DNA from: Actinomycetota bacterium
GTDB lineage: Bacteria; Actinomycetota; Acidimicrobiia; IMCC26256; JACDBD01
Assembly (NCBI GenBank): GCA_013695115.1
Contig: JACDBD010000325.1
Location: forward strand, 1-22,744
Length of the DNA stretch: 22,744 nt
Reading direction: 5' to 3'
Part shown: positions 1-7,012 of the stretch, piece after piece
How the letters are laid out: each line of letters starts with the position of its first letter
Position numbering within the stretch: position 1 is the first letter of the stretch
Translations under genes and position numbers: made by a program
The notes under the pieces: model-generated
Seen by the model: only the letters and a program-made list of their open reading frames with translations
The model's database searches: none
What the model was told of the DNA's origin: nothing

Positions 1-658
1 GCGCCAGCCGCAGCACGTCGAGCAGGAGCCCGCCCACGAGGATCTCGTCGCCCTCCTCCAGGCGACCTCGATCGCCCCGCGCCGGCTGCCACGCGCCGTC
101 GCGCCCCGCGCGGGCGACGGCGGCGCACGCGGACTCCTGCTTCATCTCGGCCGGGGTGAGGCCGGCGAGCGGCGACCCGGGATGCACGTCGAGCAGGCAC
201 AACGGCACCTCGGCGTCGGCGATGCGCAGGGTCTCGAGCACCTCCTCGCCGACGACGGCGGCGACGAAGGCGGGGGCGGCGAGGGCGGACGCGCTGTAGC
301 AGCGCCGGACGTTCACTCCCGTCTCGAGCTGCTCGGCCAGCTGGGCATCGAAGGCGCGCAGCACGACGGGCACGTCGGGAGCGACGTCCCCGGCGGCGGT
401 CGTGACCCGGAGGTTCTCGAGGTCGTCCTCGGCGAGGACGAGGAGACAGTCGCAGCCGGGGAGGTCGGCCGCTCGCAGGCGCTCGATCCAGGACCCGTCG
501 CCACCCACGACCTTGACCGCGTCGGGGAGCAGTGCCACAAGCTCGTCGTCAGCGGCGGCGATCGCGACCACCTCGGCACCCCGGTCGCCGAGGAGACGTG
601 CGACGCGGACGGCCAGGCGGCTCATGCCGGTGATGACGAAGCGCCGGTCGTCGAGCAC
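1..658 (-). CDS. TrkA/RCK-type NAD-binding protein, 3' end outside window
   Basis: Partial gene, open at the window's left edge; about 219 codons are visible. The N-terminus (residues 5-35) reads as a Rossmann beta-alpha-beta unit (RFVITGMSRLAVRVARLL), as in TrkA_N/RCK domains that bind NAD(H) and gate K+ transporters or channels. The usual GxGxxG is replaced by GMSRLA. After about residue 150 a TrkA_C-like domain follows (DVHPGSPLAGLTPAEM, then a segment ending EGDEILVGG). I chose the GTG at 658 because it places the first beta strand at the N-terminus and no ATG precedes it in frame. It is divergent from hisI, 79 bp away. The K+ transporter or channel partner is not visible. It could instead be the soluble part of a multi-RCK protein. 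The domain assignment is fairly sure; the substrate is inferred. Confidence 0.7.
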   Translation of the reverse strand, partial: MLDDRRFVITGMSRLAVRVARLLGDRGAEVVAIAAADDELVALLPDAVKVVGGDGSWIERLRAADLPGCDCLLVLAEDDLENLRVTTAAGDVAPDVPVVLRAFDAQLAEQLETGVNVRRCYSASALAAPAFVAAVVGEEVLETLRIADAEVPLCLLDVHPGSPLAGLTPAEMKQESACAAVARAGRDGAWQPARGDRGRLEEGDEILVGGLLLDVLRLA

Positions 659-737
659 GGACTCATCTTCGCAGGACGCGCTCGAGCACCGCGTTATCGA
701 GCGGAATCGAATGAGGTGACGGCTACCCTGGCTGCCG

Positions 738-1115
738 ATGCCCACTGCGACACCGATCGCGGCCACCGACGAAGAGCTGGCGGCGGTCGCGTACAACGAC
801 GACGGGCTCGTGCCCGCGATCGTGCAGGAGCACGGCACCGGCCGGGTGCTCATGCTGGCGTGGATGGACCACGAAGCGCTCCGGCGGACCCTGACCGATG
901 GGCGCACCTGGTTCTGGAGCCGGAGCCGTCGCGAGCACTGGCGCAAGGGCGACACGTCTGGCGATCGCCAATGGCTCCGCGAGGCCTACTACGACTGCGA
1001 CCTCGACACCGTGCTGCTCGTGGTGGAGCAGGAGGGGCGGGGCGCATGCCATACCGGCGAGCGCAGCTGCTTCTTCCGCGCCTTCGGGTCGGGCGCACGA
1101 CCCCAACCCGCGTGA
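738..1115 (+). CDS. hisI: Phosphoribosyl-AMP cyclohydrolase
   Basis: 125 residues, the size of a stand-alone HisI, without a fused HisE pyrophosphohydrolase. It hydrolyses 1-(5-phosphoribosyl)-AMP to ProFAR in histidine synthesis (cytosolic, Zn/Mg dependent). Diagnostic motifs are WSRSRREHWRKGDTSG (residues 60-75), the metal-binding DCDLD (86-90) and the zinc cysteines in GACHTGERSCFF (C104, C111). The ATG at 738 is the first in-frame start and fits family length. No Shine-Dalgarno sequence lies at normal spacing; a TACCCT hexamer at 724-729 is close enough that the mRNA may be nearly leaderless. The stop overlaps the GTG start of trpE (GTGA), so histidine and tryptophan genes are translationally coupled here. 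Confidence 0.95.
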   Translation: MPTATPIAATDEELAAVAYNDDGLVPAIVQEHGTGRVLMLAWMDHEALRRTLTDGRTWFWSRSRREHWRKGDTSGDRQWLREAYYDCDLDTVLLVVEQEGRGACHTGERSCFFRAFGSGARPQPA

Positions 1116-2641
1116 GCAATCCCTCGCGCGAGGAGTTCGTCGCGCTGGCGCGTGACCACACGGTGGTTCCGGTGTGGCGCGAGGTCCTGGCCGACCTGGA
1201 GACGCCAGTCTCGGCGTTCATCAAGCTCGTGGGTGACGGCGAGGGCTTCCTGTTGGAGTCGGTCGAGCACGGCGAGCGGTGGGGCCGCTTCTCGTTCATC
1301 GGTCGCGATCCCGCCCTGACGCTCGTCGCTCGCGGCCGCACGGTGGAGATCACCGGGCCGGCCGTGCCGCCCGGTCTCCCGGTCGACGAGGGCGCGCTCG
1401 GGGCGCTCGAGGCGCTCATGGAGTGGTACCGAGCGCCCGTGCTCCCGCAGCTGCCCCCGTTCCACGGCGGTGCCGTCGGGTATCTCGGCTACGACGTCGT
1501 CCGGGAGATCGAGCACCTCCCCGACGTACCGCCCGACGACCTCGGCGTTCCTGACGCAGTGCTCTCGCTCACCGGTCACGTCACCGCCTTCGACCACTTC
1601 CGCCAGCGGCTCTACCTCATCGAGAACGTGTTCCTCGAGCCCGGTGCCGGCGACGGCGAGGCCGGCGCCGCGTACGACCGCGCGTTGGTGCGACTCGATG
1701 CCCGGGTCGACGAGCTCGCCCGCCCGCTGCCGTACGCGCCGTCGCCGCCGCCACCCGACGAGCTGACCGAGCTGCCGCCGATGGCGTCGACGATGCCGCC
1801 GGCGTTGTTCCACGCCGCGGTCGAAGCGGCGCGCGAGCACATCCTCGCCGGGGACATCTTCCAGGTGGTGCTGGCCCAGCGTTTCGACCTCGACGGCGAC
1901 TACGACCCCTTCGACGTGTACCGGGTCCTGCGCCAGGTGAACCCGTCGCCGTACATGTACCTCGTACGCACCGGCGATGTGGCGCTGGTGGGCTCCTCAC
2001 CCGAGCCGATGGTGCAGGTGCTCGACGGGCGCGTCATCAGCCGGCCGATAGCGGGCACGCGCTGGCGGGGCCGCACCGAGGAGCACGATCGCAAGATGGC
2101 GGCGGAGCTCAGCGAGAACCCCAAGGAGCGTGCGGAGCACGTGATGCTGGTCGACCTCGCCCGCAACGACGTCGGACGGGTGGTGCGCTACGGCACCGAG
2201 AAGGTCGACGAGCTCATGACGCTCGAGCGTTACTCGCACGTCATGCACCTCACCAGCGAGGTGTCGGGGGAGCTGGCCCCGGGGAGGAACGCAGTCGACG
2301 TGCTGCGGGCGACGTTCCCGGCCGGGACGGTCAGCGGAGCGCCGAAGGTGCGGGCCATGGAGATCATCGACGACCTCGAGCCCACCAAGCGGGGGCCCTA
2401 CGCCGGGGTGGTCGGCTACCTCGACTTCTCGGGCAACCTCGACACTGCCATCACGATCCGCACGATGGTGTGGTGTAACGGGCGGGCGAGCGTGCAGGCA
2501 GGCGCAGGCGTCGTGGCCGATTCCGATCCCGAGGACGAGGAGTTGGAATGCCACAACAAGGCCCGGGCGTTGTTGACTGCGGCGGCCGCGGCCCGACGCC
2601 TGGCCTCGGTCGTCCCTGACCAGACGGAGGCTGCCTCGTGA
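1112..2641 (+). CDS. trpE: Anthranilate synthase component I
   Basis: 509 residues. It makes anthranilate from chorismate using ammonia supplied by TrpG, the first committed Trp step. The N-terminal domain holds the LLES motif (residues 47-50), part of the Trp feedback-inhibition site in this family. The chorismate-binding domain shows GDIFQVVLAQRF (248-258), SSPEPM (295-300), RPIAGTRWRG (311-320), ENPKERAEHVMLVDLARND (335-353), FPAGTVSGAPKVRAMEIID (402-420) and QAGAGVVADSDPEDE (462-476). The frame is open far upstream, but that extension is antisense to the TrkA-like gene and in another frame of hisI. The GTG at 1112 overlaps the hisI stop and gives the normal family length. No trpG or trpD is nearby. 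The downstream ygfZ-like gene starts inside its stop codon. Confidence 0.96.
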   Translation: MSNPSREEFVALARDHTVVPVWREVLADLETPVSAFIKLVGDGEGFLLESVEHGERWGRFSFIGRDPALTLVARGRTVEITGPAVPPGLPVDEGALGALEALMEWYRAPVLPQLPPFHGGAVGYLGYDVVREIEHLPDVPPDDLGVPDAVLSLTGHVTAFDHFRQRLYLIENVFLEPGAGDGEAGAAYDRALVRLDARVDELARPLPYAPSPPPPDELTELPPMASTMPPALFHAAVEAAREHILAGDIFQVVLAQRFDLDGDYDPFDVYRVLRQVNPSPYMYLVRTGDVALVGSSPEPMVQVLDGRVISRPIAGTRWRGRTEEHDRKMAAELSENPKERAEHVMLVDLARNDVGRVVRYGTEKVDELMTLERYSHVMHLTSEVSGELAPGRNAVDVLRATFPAGTVSGAPKVRAMEIIDDLEPTKRGPYAGVVGYLDFSGNLDTAITIRTMVWCNGRASVQAGAGVVADSDPEDEELECHNKARALLTAAAAARRLASVVPDQTEAAS

Positions 2642-3537
2642 ACGACTCGACCCTCCTGAACGACTCCACGCTCCTGAAGGACTCCACCTGGACCGCCCGT
2701 CCGCCGCGCGACGTCGTGGTCGCGGCGGGGCCGGATGCGCTCTCCTTCCTCCAGAGCCTCGTGTCGGCCGACCTCGACGGGCTCGGCGACGGACAGAGCG
2801 TGCGCTCGCTGCTGCTGACGCCGCAGGGGAAGCTCGAAGCCGACTTCCACCTCGCGAGGGTCGGCGACGCCGCCTGGCTCGTCGGTGAGGGCGGGCACGG
2901 CTCGCAACTGGTGGCCGCGCTCGAGCGGTTCAAGATCAGGGTGAAGGTCGAGGTCGACCTGCGGCCCGACCTGGCCGTGCTGGCAGTGCGGGCGCCCGAG
3001 CCGCCGGCGCGAGCACGCGCCGACGATGTCGTCGTCGTGCCGGTGCCGTGGCCGGACGGCGACCGCTTCGACGTTGTCGGCCCGACCGCGGCGCTCGACG
3101 AAGCGGAGGCGGAGTTGGCGGGAGCGGGCGTCACCGCCATCGACGCGGACGTGTACGAGGCGCTCCGGGTCGAGGCCGGCATCCCTCGCATGGGCTTCGA
3201 GCTCGACGAGAAGACGATTCCCCAGGAGGCATTCCTCGATCGGGACGCGGTGTCGTTCAGCAAGGGCTGCTTCCTCGGCCAGGAGCTCGTGTGCCGGATC
3301 GACACCCGCGGCCACGTGAACAAGTACCTGCGCCGGCTGACCAACGTCGCAGGCGGGGTGCCGCGAGGCGCGGAGGTCGTGGTGGGCGACAAGGTCGTCG
3401 GCGCGGTCACGAGCGCGGCCGGGGGTATGGGGCTGGGCTACGTGCGTCGCGAGATCGAACCACCTGCCGACGTCATGCTGCGCTGGGACGGCGGCGAGGC
3501 GACTGCCACGGTGACGTCCTTGCCCCTGATCGGCTGA
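2638..3537 (+). CDS. YgfZ/GcvT-like folate-binding protein
   Basis: 299 residues. It belongs to the YgfZ family, GcvT-related tetrahydrofolate-binding proteins that help maintain some Fe-S enzymes. The signature KGCFLGQE is at residues 209-216, with its conserved cysteine C211, followed by RIDTRGHVNKYLRRL. The N-terminal half has the GcvT-like fold pattern (FLQSLVSADL near residue 40; LLLTPQGKLEADF near 60-70). The GTG start at 2638 overlaps the trpE stop (GTGA). The first 17 residues are an imperfect tandem repeat (NDSTLL, NDSTLL, KDST) encoded by 18-bp repeats and are not a family feature. The true start could therefore lie a little later, though no better start codon is visible. The family call is firm; the client protein is unknown. 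Confidence 0.9.
   Translation: MNDSTLLNDSTLLKDSTWTARPPRDVVVAAGPDALSFLQSLVSADLDGLGDGQSVRSLLLTPQGKLEADFHLARVGDAAWLVGEGGHGSQLVAALERFKIRVKVEVDLRPDLAVLAVRAPEPPARARADDVVVVPVPWPDGDRFDVVGPTAALDEAEAELAGAGVTAIDADVYEALRVEAGIPRMGFELDEKTIPQEAFLDRDAVSFSKGCFLGQELVCRIDTRGHVNKYLRRLTNVAGGVPRGAEVVVGDKVVGAVTSAAGGMGLGYVRREIEPPADVMLRWDGGEATATVTSLPLIG
2641..2694 (+). repeat. 18-bp tandem repeat in the 5' end of the ygfZ-like gene
   Basis: Two near-identical 18-bp units (2641-2658 and 2659-2676, differing at two positions) are followed by a decayed third (2677-2694). The unit is in frame and encodes NDSTLL. This looks like local duplication that lengthened the N-terminus of the protein just after the trpE overlap. 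Confidence 0.85.
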
Positions 3538-3544
3538 GCGAAGC

Positions 3545-3805
3545 GTGGACGCCGCCGCGACCGGGCTGCTCGCATTCGGCTACCCCACGTCGATCGTCGT
3601 CATCGTCCGCTGGCTCCCGGTGGTGCGCGAGCGGCGCTGGCGCTGGCTGATCGCCCACCATGTGGCAGTGGCGGCGATCGTGTCGGGCTGGGCGATCAAG
3701 GGGAACACCGGCGGTGTGGTCGTCAACGGCGCCTGGCTGGCGGTGTCGTCGGTGTGGTTCGCGCTCGGCCACCGCCGGCACGCGAGCACGGTCTCGAGCT
3801 CCTAG
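3545..3805 (+). CDS. Small hypothetical membrane protein
   Basis: 86 residues, not recognised. It has two probable transmembrane stretches (about residues 8-25 and 38-72, the latter perhaps two segments), separated by a basic loop RERRWRWLIAHH, and a basic C-terminus (GHRRHAS). The GTG at 3545 is 7 bp after the ygfZ-like stop, so it is probably the last gene of the hisI-trpE transcript. Its TAG overlaps, on the opposite strand, the TAG of the histidine kinase remnant. Function unknown; the coding call rests on the hydrophobic pattern, codon-position GC and operon spacing. Confidence 0.6.
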   Translation: MDAAATGLLAFGYPTSIVVIVRWLPVVRERRWRWLIAHHVAVAAIVSGWAIKGNTGGVVVNGAWLAVSSVWFALGHRRHASTVSSS

Positions 3806-4075
3806 CGGCCCGCGGGGATCTCCACCACGAAGCGCGTCCCGGCGCCGTCGACGCGCTCGGCCGCGGCAGTGCCGCCCATCGCCGCCGCGAGCTCGCGGAC
3901 GATCGCCAGCCCGTAGCCGCACGGTCCCGTTGCTCGCCGTTACCCCCACGGTCCGGCTTCGCCGGTAGCCGCCTTGAGCACCCGGAAGCCCTACCGGGCG
4001 GGATACAGGTCGACGAGGTCGGCGATGTTGGGCTCGTCGACGACGACGACGACGGTCGCTCCGGCCGCGGCGCGG
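3802..4075 (-). pseudogene. Decayed two-component system: response regulator start joined to histidine kinase end
   Basis: Read in one minus-strand frame from just after the GH1 stop. First comes ATVVVVVDEPNIADLVDLY (from about 4059), closely matching the start of a response regulator receiver domain (typically VLVVDDEPNI.DLV.LYL), with one of the paired acidic residues replaced by V. A TAG interrupts it at 3991-3993. The same frame continues GFRVLKAATGEAG, still receiver-like, to a TAA at 3940-3942. It then becomes CGYGLAIVRELAAAMGG...GTRFVVEIPAGR and stops at 3802-3804, which is the G2 box and last strand of a histidine kinase ATPase domain. This is what an internal deletion of an adjacent RR-HK pair plus point decay would leave. 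The receiver phosphorylation site, output domain, HisKA and most of HATPase_c are gone. Confidence 0.72.
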
Positions 4076-5245
4076 CTACGAGTCGAGCTGGTTCGTGCGG
4101 GCGATCTCGCCCAGCCACTTGGCGCTGGGTTTCGGTGACCTCTCCTGGGTCTCCCGGTCGACGGCGACGAGCCCGAACGTCGGCCGATAGCCAAGCGCCC
4201 ATTCGAAGTTGTCCATCAGCGACCAGTAGCAGTAGCCGCGCACGTCGAGACCGTCGTCGAGGCAGCGCCCGACGCATTCGAGGGCGTCAGTCACGTACTG
4301 GATGCGGTGCTCGTCGTCGGCGGTGCCGATGCCGTTCTCGGTGACGTACACCGGTGAACCGGTCACCTCCACGGCGCGGCGGATCGTCGTCTCGAGCGCC
4401 TGGGGCCAGAACTCGTAGCCCATCTGCAACGCGGCCACGCCCTCGGCCGGACCGAGGAGGCCGTCGGGACCGAACCGCAGACGGGTGTACGTCTGTACGC
4501 CGAAGTAGTCGTCGCCCTGGGCGGCGTCGAGCCACACGTCTTCGAGGCGGTCGCGCGCCCGGCCCATCTGCTCCTCGCCGCCGGGCTCGCACGCCCACTC
4601 GTGCATCGAGAGGGTCATGCCCACCGGGCCGTCGCCGGGTCCGGCCTTGATCGCGTCGGTCGCGAGCCGATGGGCCCGGATGAGCTGGTCGATGGCGCGG
4701 TTGAGCGCGGCCTCATTGCGCTCGCCGGGCGGGAAGACACCCAGGTAGTGGCCCATGAGGGCGACGACGTTGGGCTCGTTCAATGTGCACGAGATGCCGA
4801 CGCCGTCTCCCAACGCTGCCACCGTGCGCTCGCAGAAGCGCCCGAACCGGTCGGCGGTCGCCGGGTCCACCCAGCCGCCGCCCTGCACCGCCCACCGGGG
4901 CGTCGTGAAGTGGTGATAGGTGACGATCGGCACGAGGTCGTGGTCGCGGCAGCAGTCGACCATGCGCCGGTAGTGATCGAGGGCGTTGCGCGAGAACTCT
5001 CCGTCCTCGGGCTCGATGCGCGACCACTCGACCGAGAAGCGGTAGGCGCCGAAGCCCAGATCGGCGAGCAGCGCGATGTCCTGGGGGTAGCGCCAGAAGT
5101 GGTCGCAGGCGTCACCCGACGGCTCCGCGCAGCCCGACTCGGGGTTGTGCTCCCACATCCACCAGTCGTTGTTCCAGTTGCCCCCTTCCACCTGGTGCGC
5201 GGCGGTCGCGGTGCCCCAGAGGAAGCCGTCGGGAAACTGGATCAT
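4076..5245 (-). CDS. GH1 family beta-glycosidase (beta-glucosidase-like)
   Basis: 389 residues, shorter than the usual 440-470 for glycoside hydrolase family 1. This retaining enzyme family cleaves beta-glucosides, beta-galactosides and similar linkages. The N-terminus PDGFLWGTATAAHQVEG (residues 5-21) is diagnostic. TLNEP carries the acid/base E157 and VTENG the nucleophile E303. YCYWSLMDNFEWALGY near the C-terminus supplies the conserved aglycone/glycone site residues. No signal peptide is seen, so it is probably cytosolic. The ATG at 5245 puts the family N-terminus at residue 1; the open frame further upstream lies in the trpC promoter region. It sits between two parts of the Trp gene set and upstream of a wrecked two-component system, suggesting insertion of this block. 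Exact substrate cannot be told. Confidence 0.93.
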   Translation of the reverse strand: MIQFPDGFLWGTATAAHQVEGGNWNNDWWMWEHNPESGCAEPSGDACDHFWRYPQDIALLADLGFGAYRFSVEWSRIEPEDGEFSRNALDHYRRMVDCCRDHDLVPIVTYHHFTTPRWAVQGGGWVDPATADRFGRFCERTVAALGDGVGISCTLNEPNVVALMGHYLGVFPPGERNEAALNRAIDQLIRAHRLATDAIKAGPGDGPVGMTLSMHEWACEPGGEEQMGRARDRLEDVWLDAAQGDDYFGVQTYTRLRFGPDGLLGPAEGVAALQMGYEFWPQALETTIRRAVEVTGSPVYVTENGIGTADDEHRIQYVTDALECVGRCLDDGLDVRGYCYWSLMDNFEWALGYRPTFGLVAVDRETQERSPKPSAKWLGEIARTNQLDS

Positions 5246-5260
5246 GGGCGCGGAACCGTA

Positions 5261-5274
5261 CACTGCGGCCAGTG
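5261..5274. promoter_or_regulatory. Inverted repeat beside the GH1 promoter, possible operator
   Basis: CACTG-CGGC-CAGTG is a perfect 5-bp inverted repeat directly upstream of a possible minus-strand -10 hexamer (TACGGT, 5260-5255), which lies 10 bp before the GH1 ATG. An 8-bp palindrome GCAATTGC (5274-5281) adjoins it. The 145-bp interval 5246-5390 is the shared upstream region of the GH1 gene and trpC. A glycosidase regulator of LacI type would be a natural guess, but no such gene is in the window. Confidence 0.3.
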
Positions 5275-5390
5275 CAATTGCGTGCGGCAGCAGTGACTTG
5301 GCTCGGTACGACTTGGCGTCCGCGCGAGCGCCCGCGGGCGGGCCAATCCCTTTCTGGATGGCCCCGCCTGCAGCGAGCGAGGTAATAGGG

Positions 5391-6218
5391 ATGGGAGTGC
5401 TCGCCGAGATCCTCGCGGCCAAACGGGACGAGGTGACCTTGCTTCACCAGCCCGCGACGCGCGACGCGATCCGAAAAGCCGCACTCGACGCTCCCGAGCC
5501 GCGCGACTTCGCCGGAGCGCTTCGCCGGTCCGACGGCACGCTCGCGGTGATCGCGGAGATCAAGCGGCGCTCTCCGTCGAAGGGCGAGCTCGCGCCCGAC
5601 CTCGATCCGGCGGCGACCGCGCTCGCCTACGAGTCCGGGGGCGCGGCCGCGCTCTCCGTGCTCACTGACCGGCCCTTCTTCGGCGGGTCGGTCGACGACC
5701 TCCGAATTGCGCGCGACGCCACCCGGCTCCCGGCGCTGCGCAAGGACTTCACCATCGACGAGACCCAGGTGCTCGAGGCCCGCGCCATCGGCGCCGACGC
5801 CCTGCTCCTCATCGTGGCCGCGCTCCCCGACGACGGGCTGCTGCGCGACCTCCGCGCGTTCGCCGGTGAGCTCGGCCTCGACGCCATGGTCGAGGTGCAC
5901 GACGAGCCCGAGCTCGAGCGGGCGCTGGCGGCGGGAGCGGAGATCGTCGGGGTGAACTGTCGCGACCTCGGGACCTTCGCCGAGGACCTCGACGTCGCCG
6001 AGCGGCTGGCGACGCGGGTGCCGCCGGCCGTGATCGCGGTCGCCGAGAGCGCTATTCGCGCTCCCGCCGCCGCCGGCCGCATGGCTGCCGCCGGTTTCGA
6101 CGCGGTCCTCGTCGGTGAGGCGCTGGTCCGCTCACCCGAGCCCGCCGCGGCGGTCCGGGAGCTCGCCGCACTGGTGACGTCCCGTCGAGCAGGCGGAGAA
6201 GGCCGAGAACGCCGATAA
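5391..6218 (+). CDS. trpC: Indole-3-glycerol phosphate synthase
   Basis: 275 residues. It closes CdRP to indole-3-glycerol phosphate with loss of CO2. TIM-barrel motifs in order: AEIKRRSPSKG (residues 55-65, with catalytic E56 and K58), LRKDF (116-120, catalytic K118), VEVHDEPELERAL, GVNCRDLGTF, AESAI and LVGEALVRS. The ATG at 5391 has GAGG (5379-5382) at useful spacing and gives normal length; the frame open upstream to 5145 is antisense to the GH1 gene. It is monofunctional, with trpF as a separate gene 38 bp downstream. The last residues (SRRAGGEGRERR) are a short basic tail. Confidence 0.96.
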   Translation: MGVLAEILAAKRDEVTLLHQPATRDAIRKAALDAPEPRDFAGALRRSDGTLAVIAEIKRRSPSKGELAPDLDPAATALAYESGGAAALSVLTDRPFFGGSVDDLRIARDATRLPALRKDFTIDETQVLEARAIGADALLLIVAALPDDGLLRDLRAFAGELGLDAMVEVHDEPELERALAAGAEIVGVNCRDLGTFAEDLDVAERLATRVPPAVIAVAESAIRAPAAAGRMAAAGFDAVLVGEALVRSPEPAAAVRELAALVTSRRAGGEGRERR

Positions 6219-6244
6219 GGCGCGGCCGTCTCACGCCGTTCCGG

Positions 6245-6250
6245 TACCTT
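6245..6250 (+). promoter_or_regulatory. Candidate -10 element of a leaderless trpF transcript
   Basis: TACCTT ends exactly 7 bp before the GTG start of trpF, so transcription would begin at the start codon. No Shine-Dalgarno sequence precedes trpF. No convincing -35 is seen. Confidence 0.4.
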
Positions 6251-6256
6251 CGTTCC

Positions 6257-6940
6257 GTGTTCGTGAAGGTGTGTGGCATCACGTCGGAGGAGGACGCGCT
6301 CCTCGCACTCGCGCTCGGCGCCGACGCGCTCGGGTTCGTCTTCGCTCCAGGGAGCCCACGCCAGCTCCGCCCGGGCGCGGCCCGCGACATCGTTAGCCAT
6401 CTACCCGTCGGCGAGGTTCTCACCATCGGCGTGTTCCGCGACGAGCGCCCCGAGCGCGTGGTCGAGGTCGTCAACACTGTCGGGCTCAAGGGCGCGCAGC
6501 TTCACGGCCGCGAGCCCATGTCCGATGTTCGATACATCCGGGAGCGCGTCGGCCTCGTCATCCAGGGCTTCGCCGCCGGTGACCCTGCCATCGCGTCGGC
6601 AGCCGAGGGTCCCGCCGACCTGGTGCTCATCGACGCGCCCGAGGCGGGTTCGGGGAAGGTGTTCGACTGGTCACTGGCCGAGGGCGCGCCCGGCGGCATG
6701 CGGCTCGTGCTCGCCGGTGGCCTCACGGCCGACAACGTCTCCGAGGCGATCGAGCAAGTCCGACCGTGGGGTGTCGACGTGTCCAGCGGCGTGGAGACCA
6801 CGCCCGGTAGTGGCCGAAAGGACCCGCGCCGGCTGCGGCGCTTCGTCGAAGCGGCCAAGGCGGCGGGGGAGCGCCTCGGGGGAGAAGGATGGACGGGCGG
6901 GCCCGACATCCCCTACGACTGGCAGGACGATGGAACCTGA
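6257..6940 (+). CDS. trpF: Phosphoribosylanthranilate isomerase
   Basis: 227 residues. It converts N-(5-phosphoribosyl)anthranilate to CdRP by an Amadori rearrangement, directly before TrpC. Motifs: KVCGITSEEDALLA (residues 4-17, general base C6), GADALGFVF (21-29), SPRQL, QLHG (81-84), VLIDA with general acid D126, GGLTADNV and VDVSSGVE. The GTG at 6257 puts the KVCG motif at its normal place. A tail of about 25 residues (from GERLGGEGW) extends past the barrel. It is followed by a 72-bp gap holding an inverted repeat and a possible new promoter, so trpF and trpB may be separate transcripts despite their order. Confidence 0.95.
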   Translation: MFVKVCGITSEEDALLALALGADALGFVFAPGSPRQLRPGAARDIVSHLPVGEVLTIGVFRDERPERVVEVVNTVGLKGAQLHGREPMSDVRYIRERVGLVIQGFAAGDPAIASAAEGPADLVLIDAPEAGSGKVFDWSLAEGAPGGMRLVLAGGLTADNVSEAIEQVRPWGVDVSSGVETTPGSGRKDPRRLRRFVEAAKAAGERLGGEGWTGGPDIPYDWQDDGT

Positions 6941-6982
6941 CCCGCTCATGCTCCGCTAGGCGCCCCGTCTTTCCCGAGCGGG
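6941..6982 (+). terminator. Long-loop inverted repeat after trpF
   Basis: CCCGCTC (6941-6947) directly after the trpF stop pairs perfectly with GAGCGGG (6976-6982), leaving a 28-base loop. There is no T-run, so a classic intrinsic terminator is not shown. It could be a weak terminator, an attenuation element or a protein site before the trpB promoter. The loop contains ATG-CTC-CGC-TAG but no Trp codon. Confidence 0.3.
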
Positions 6983-6988
6983 ATCGGC

Positions 6989-7006
6989 GGGGGCCCCCCG
7001 TATCAT
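6989..7006 (+). promoter_or_regulatory. Candidate leaderless trpB promoter with abutting GC palindrome
   Basis: TATCAT (7001-7006) is a good actinobacterial -10 (TANNNT) ending 7 bp before the trpB ATG at 7013, the distance expected for a leaderless mRNA. No Shine-Dalgarno sequence is present. A perfect 10-bp palindrome GGGGGCCCCC (6989-6998) almost touches the hexamer and could be an operator or simply GC-rich spacer. No recognisable -35. Confidence 0.5.
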
Positions 7007-7012
7007 CCCTGC

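Noticed and set aside
182..1111. Upstream in-frame extension of trpE (total 819 codons open)
   Set aside because: It is antisense to the TrkA-like gene and out of frame with hisI, with no domain similarity. The open frame is a GC-rich artefact; the GTG at 1112 gives normal TrpE length.
6941..6960. Tiny ORF ATG-CTC-CGC-TAG after trpF as a Trp leader peptide
   Set aside because: It has three sense codons and no Trp codon, no ribosome binding site and no alternative stem pair.
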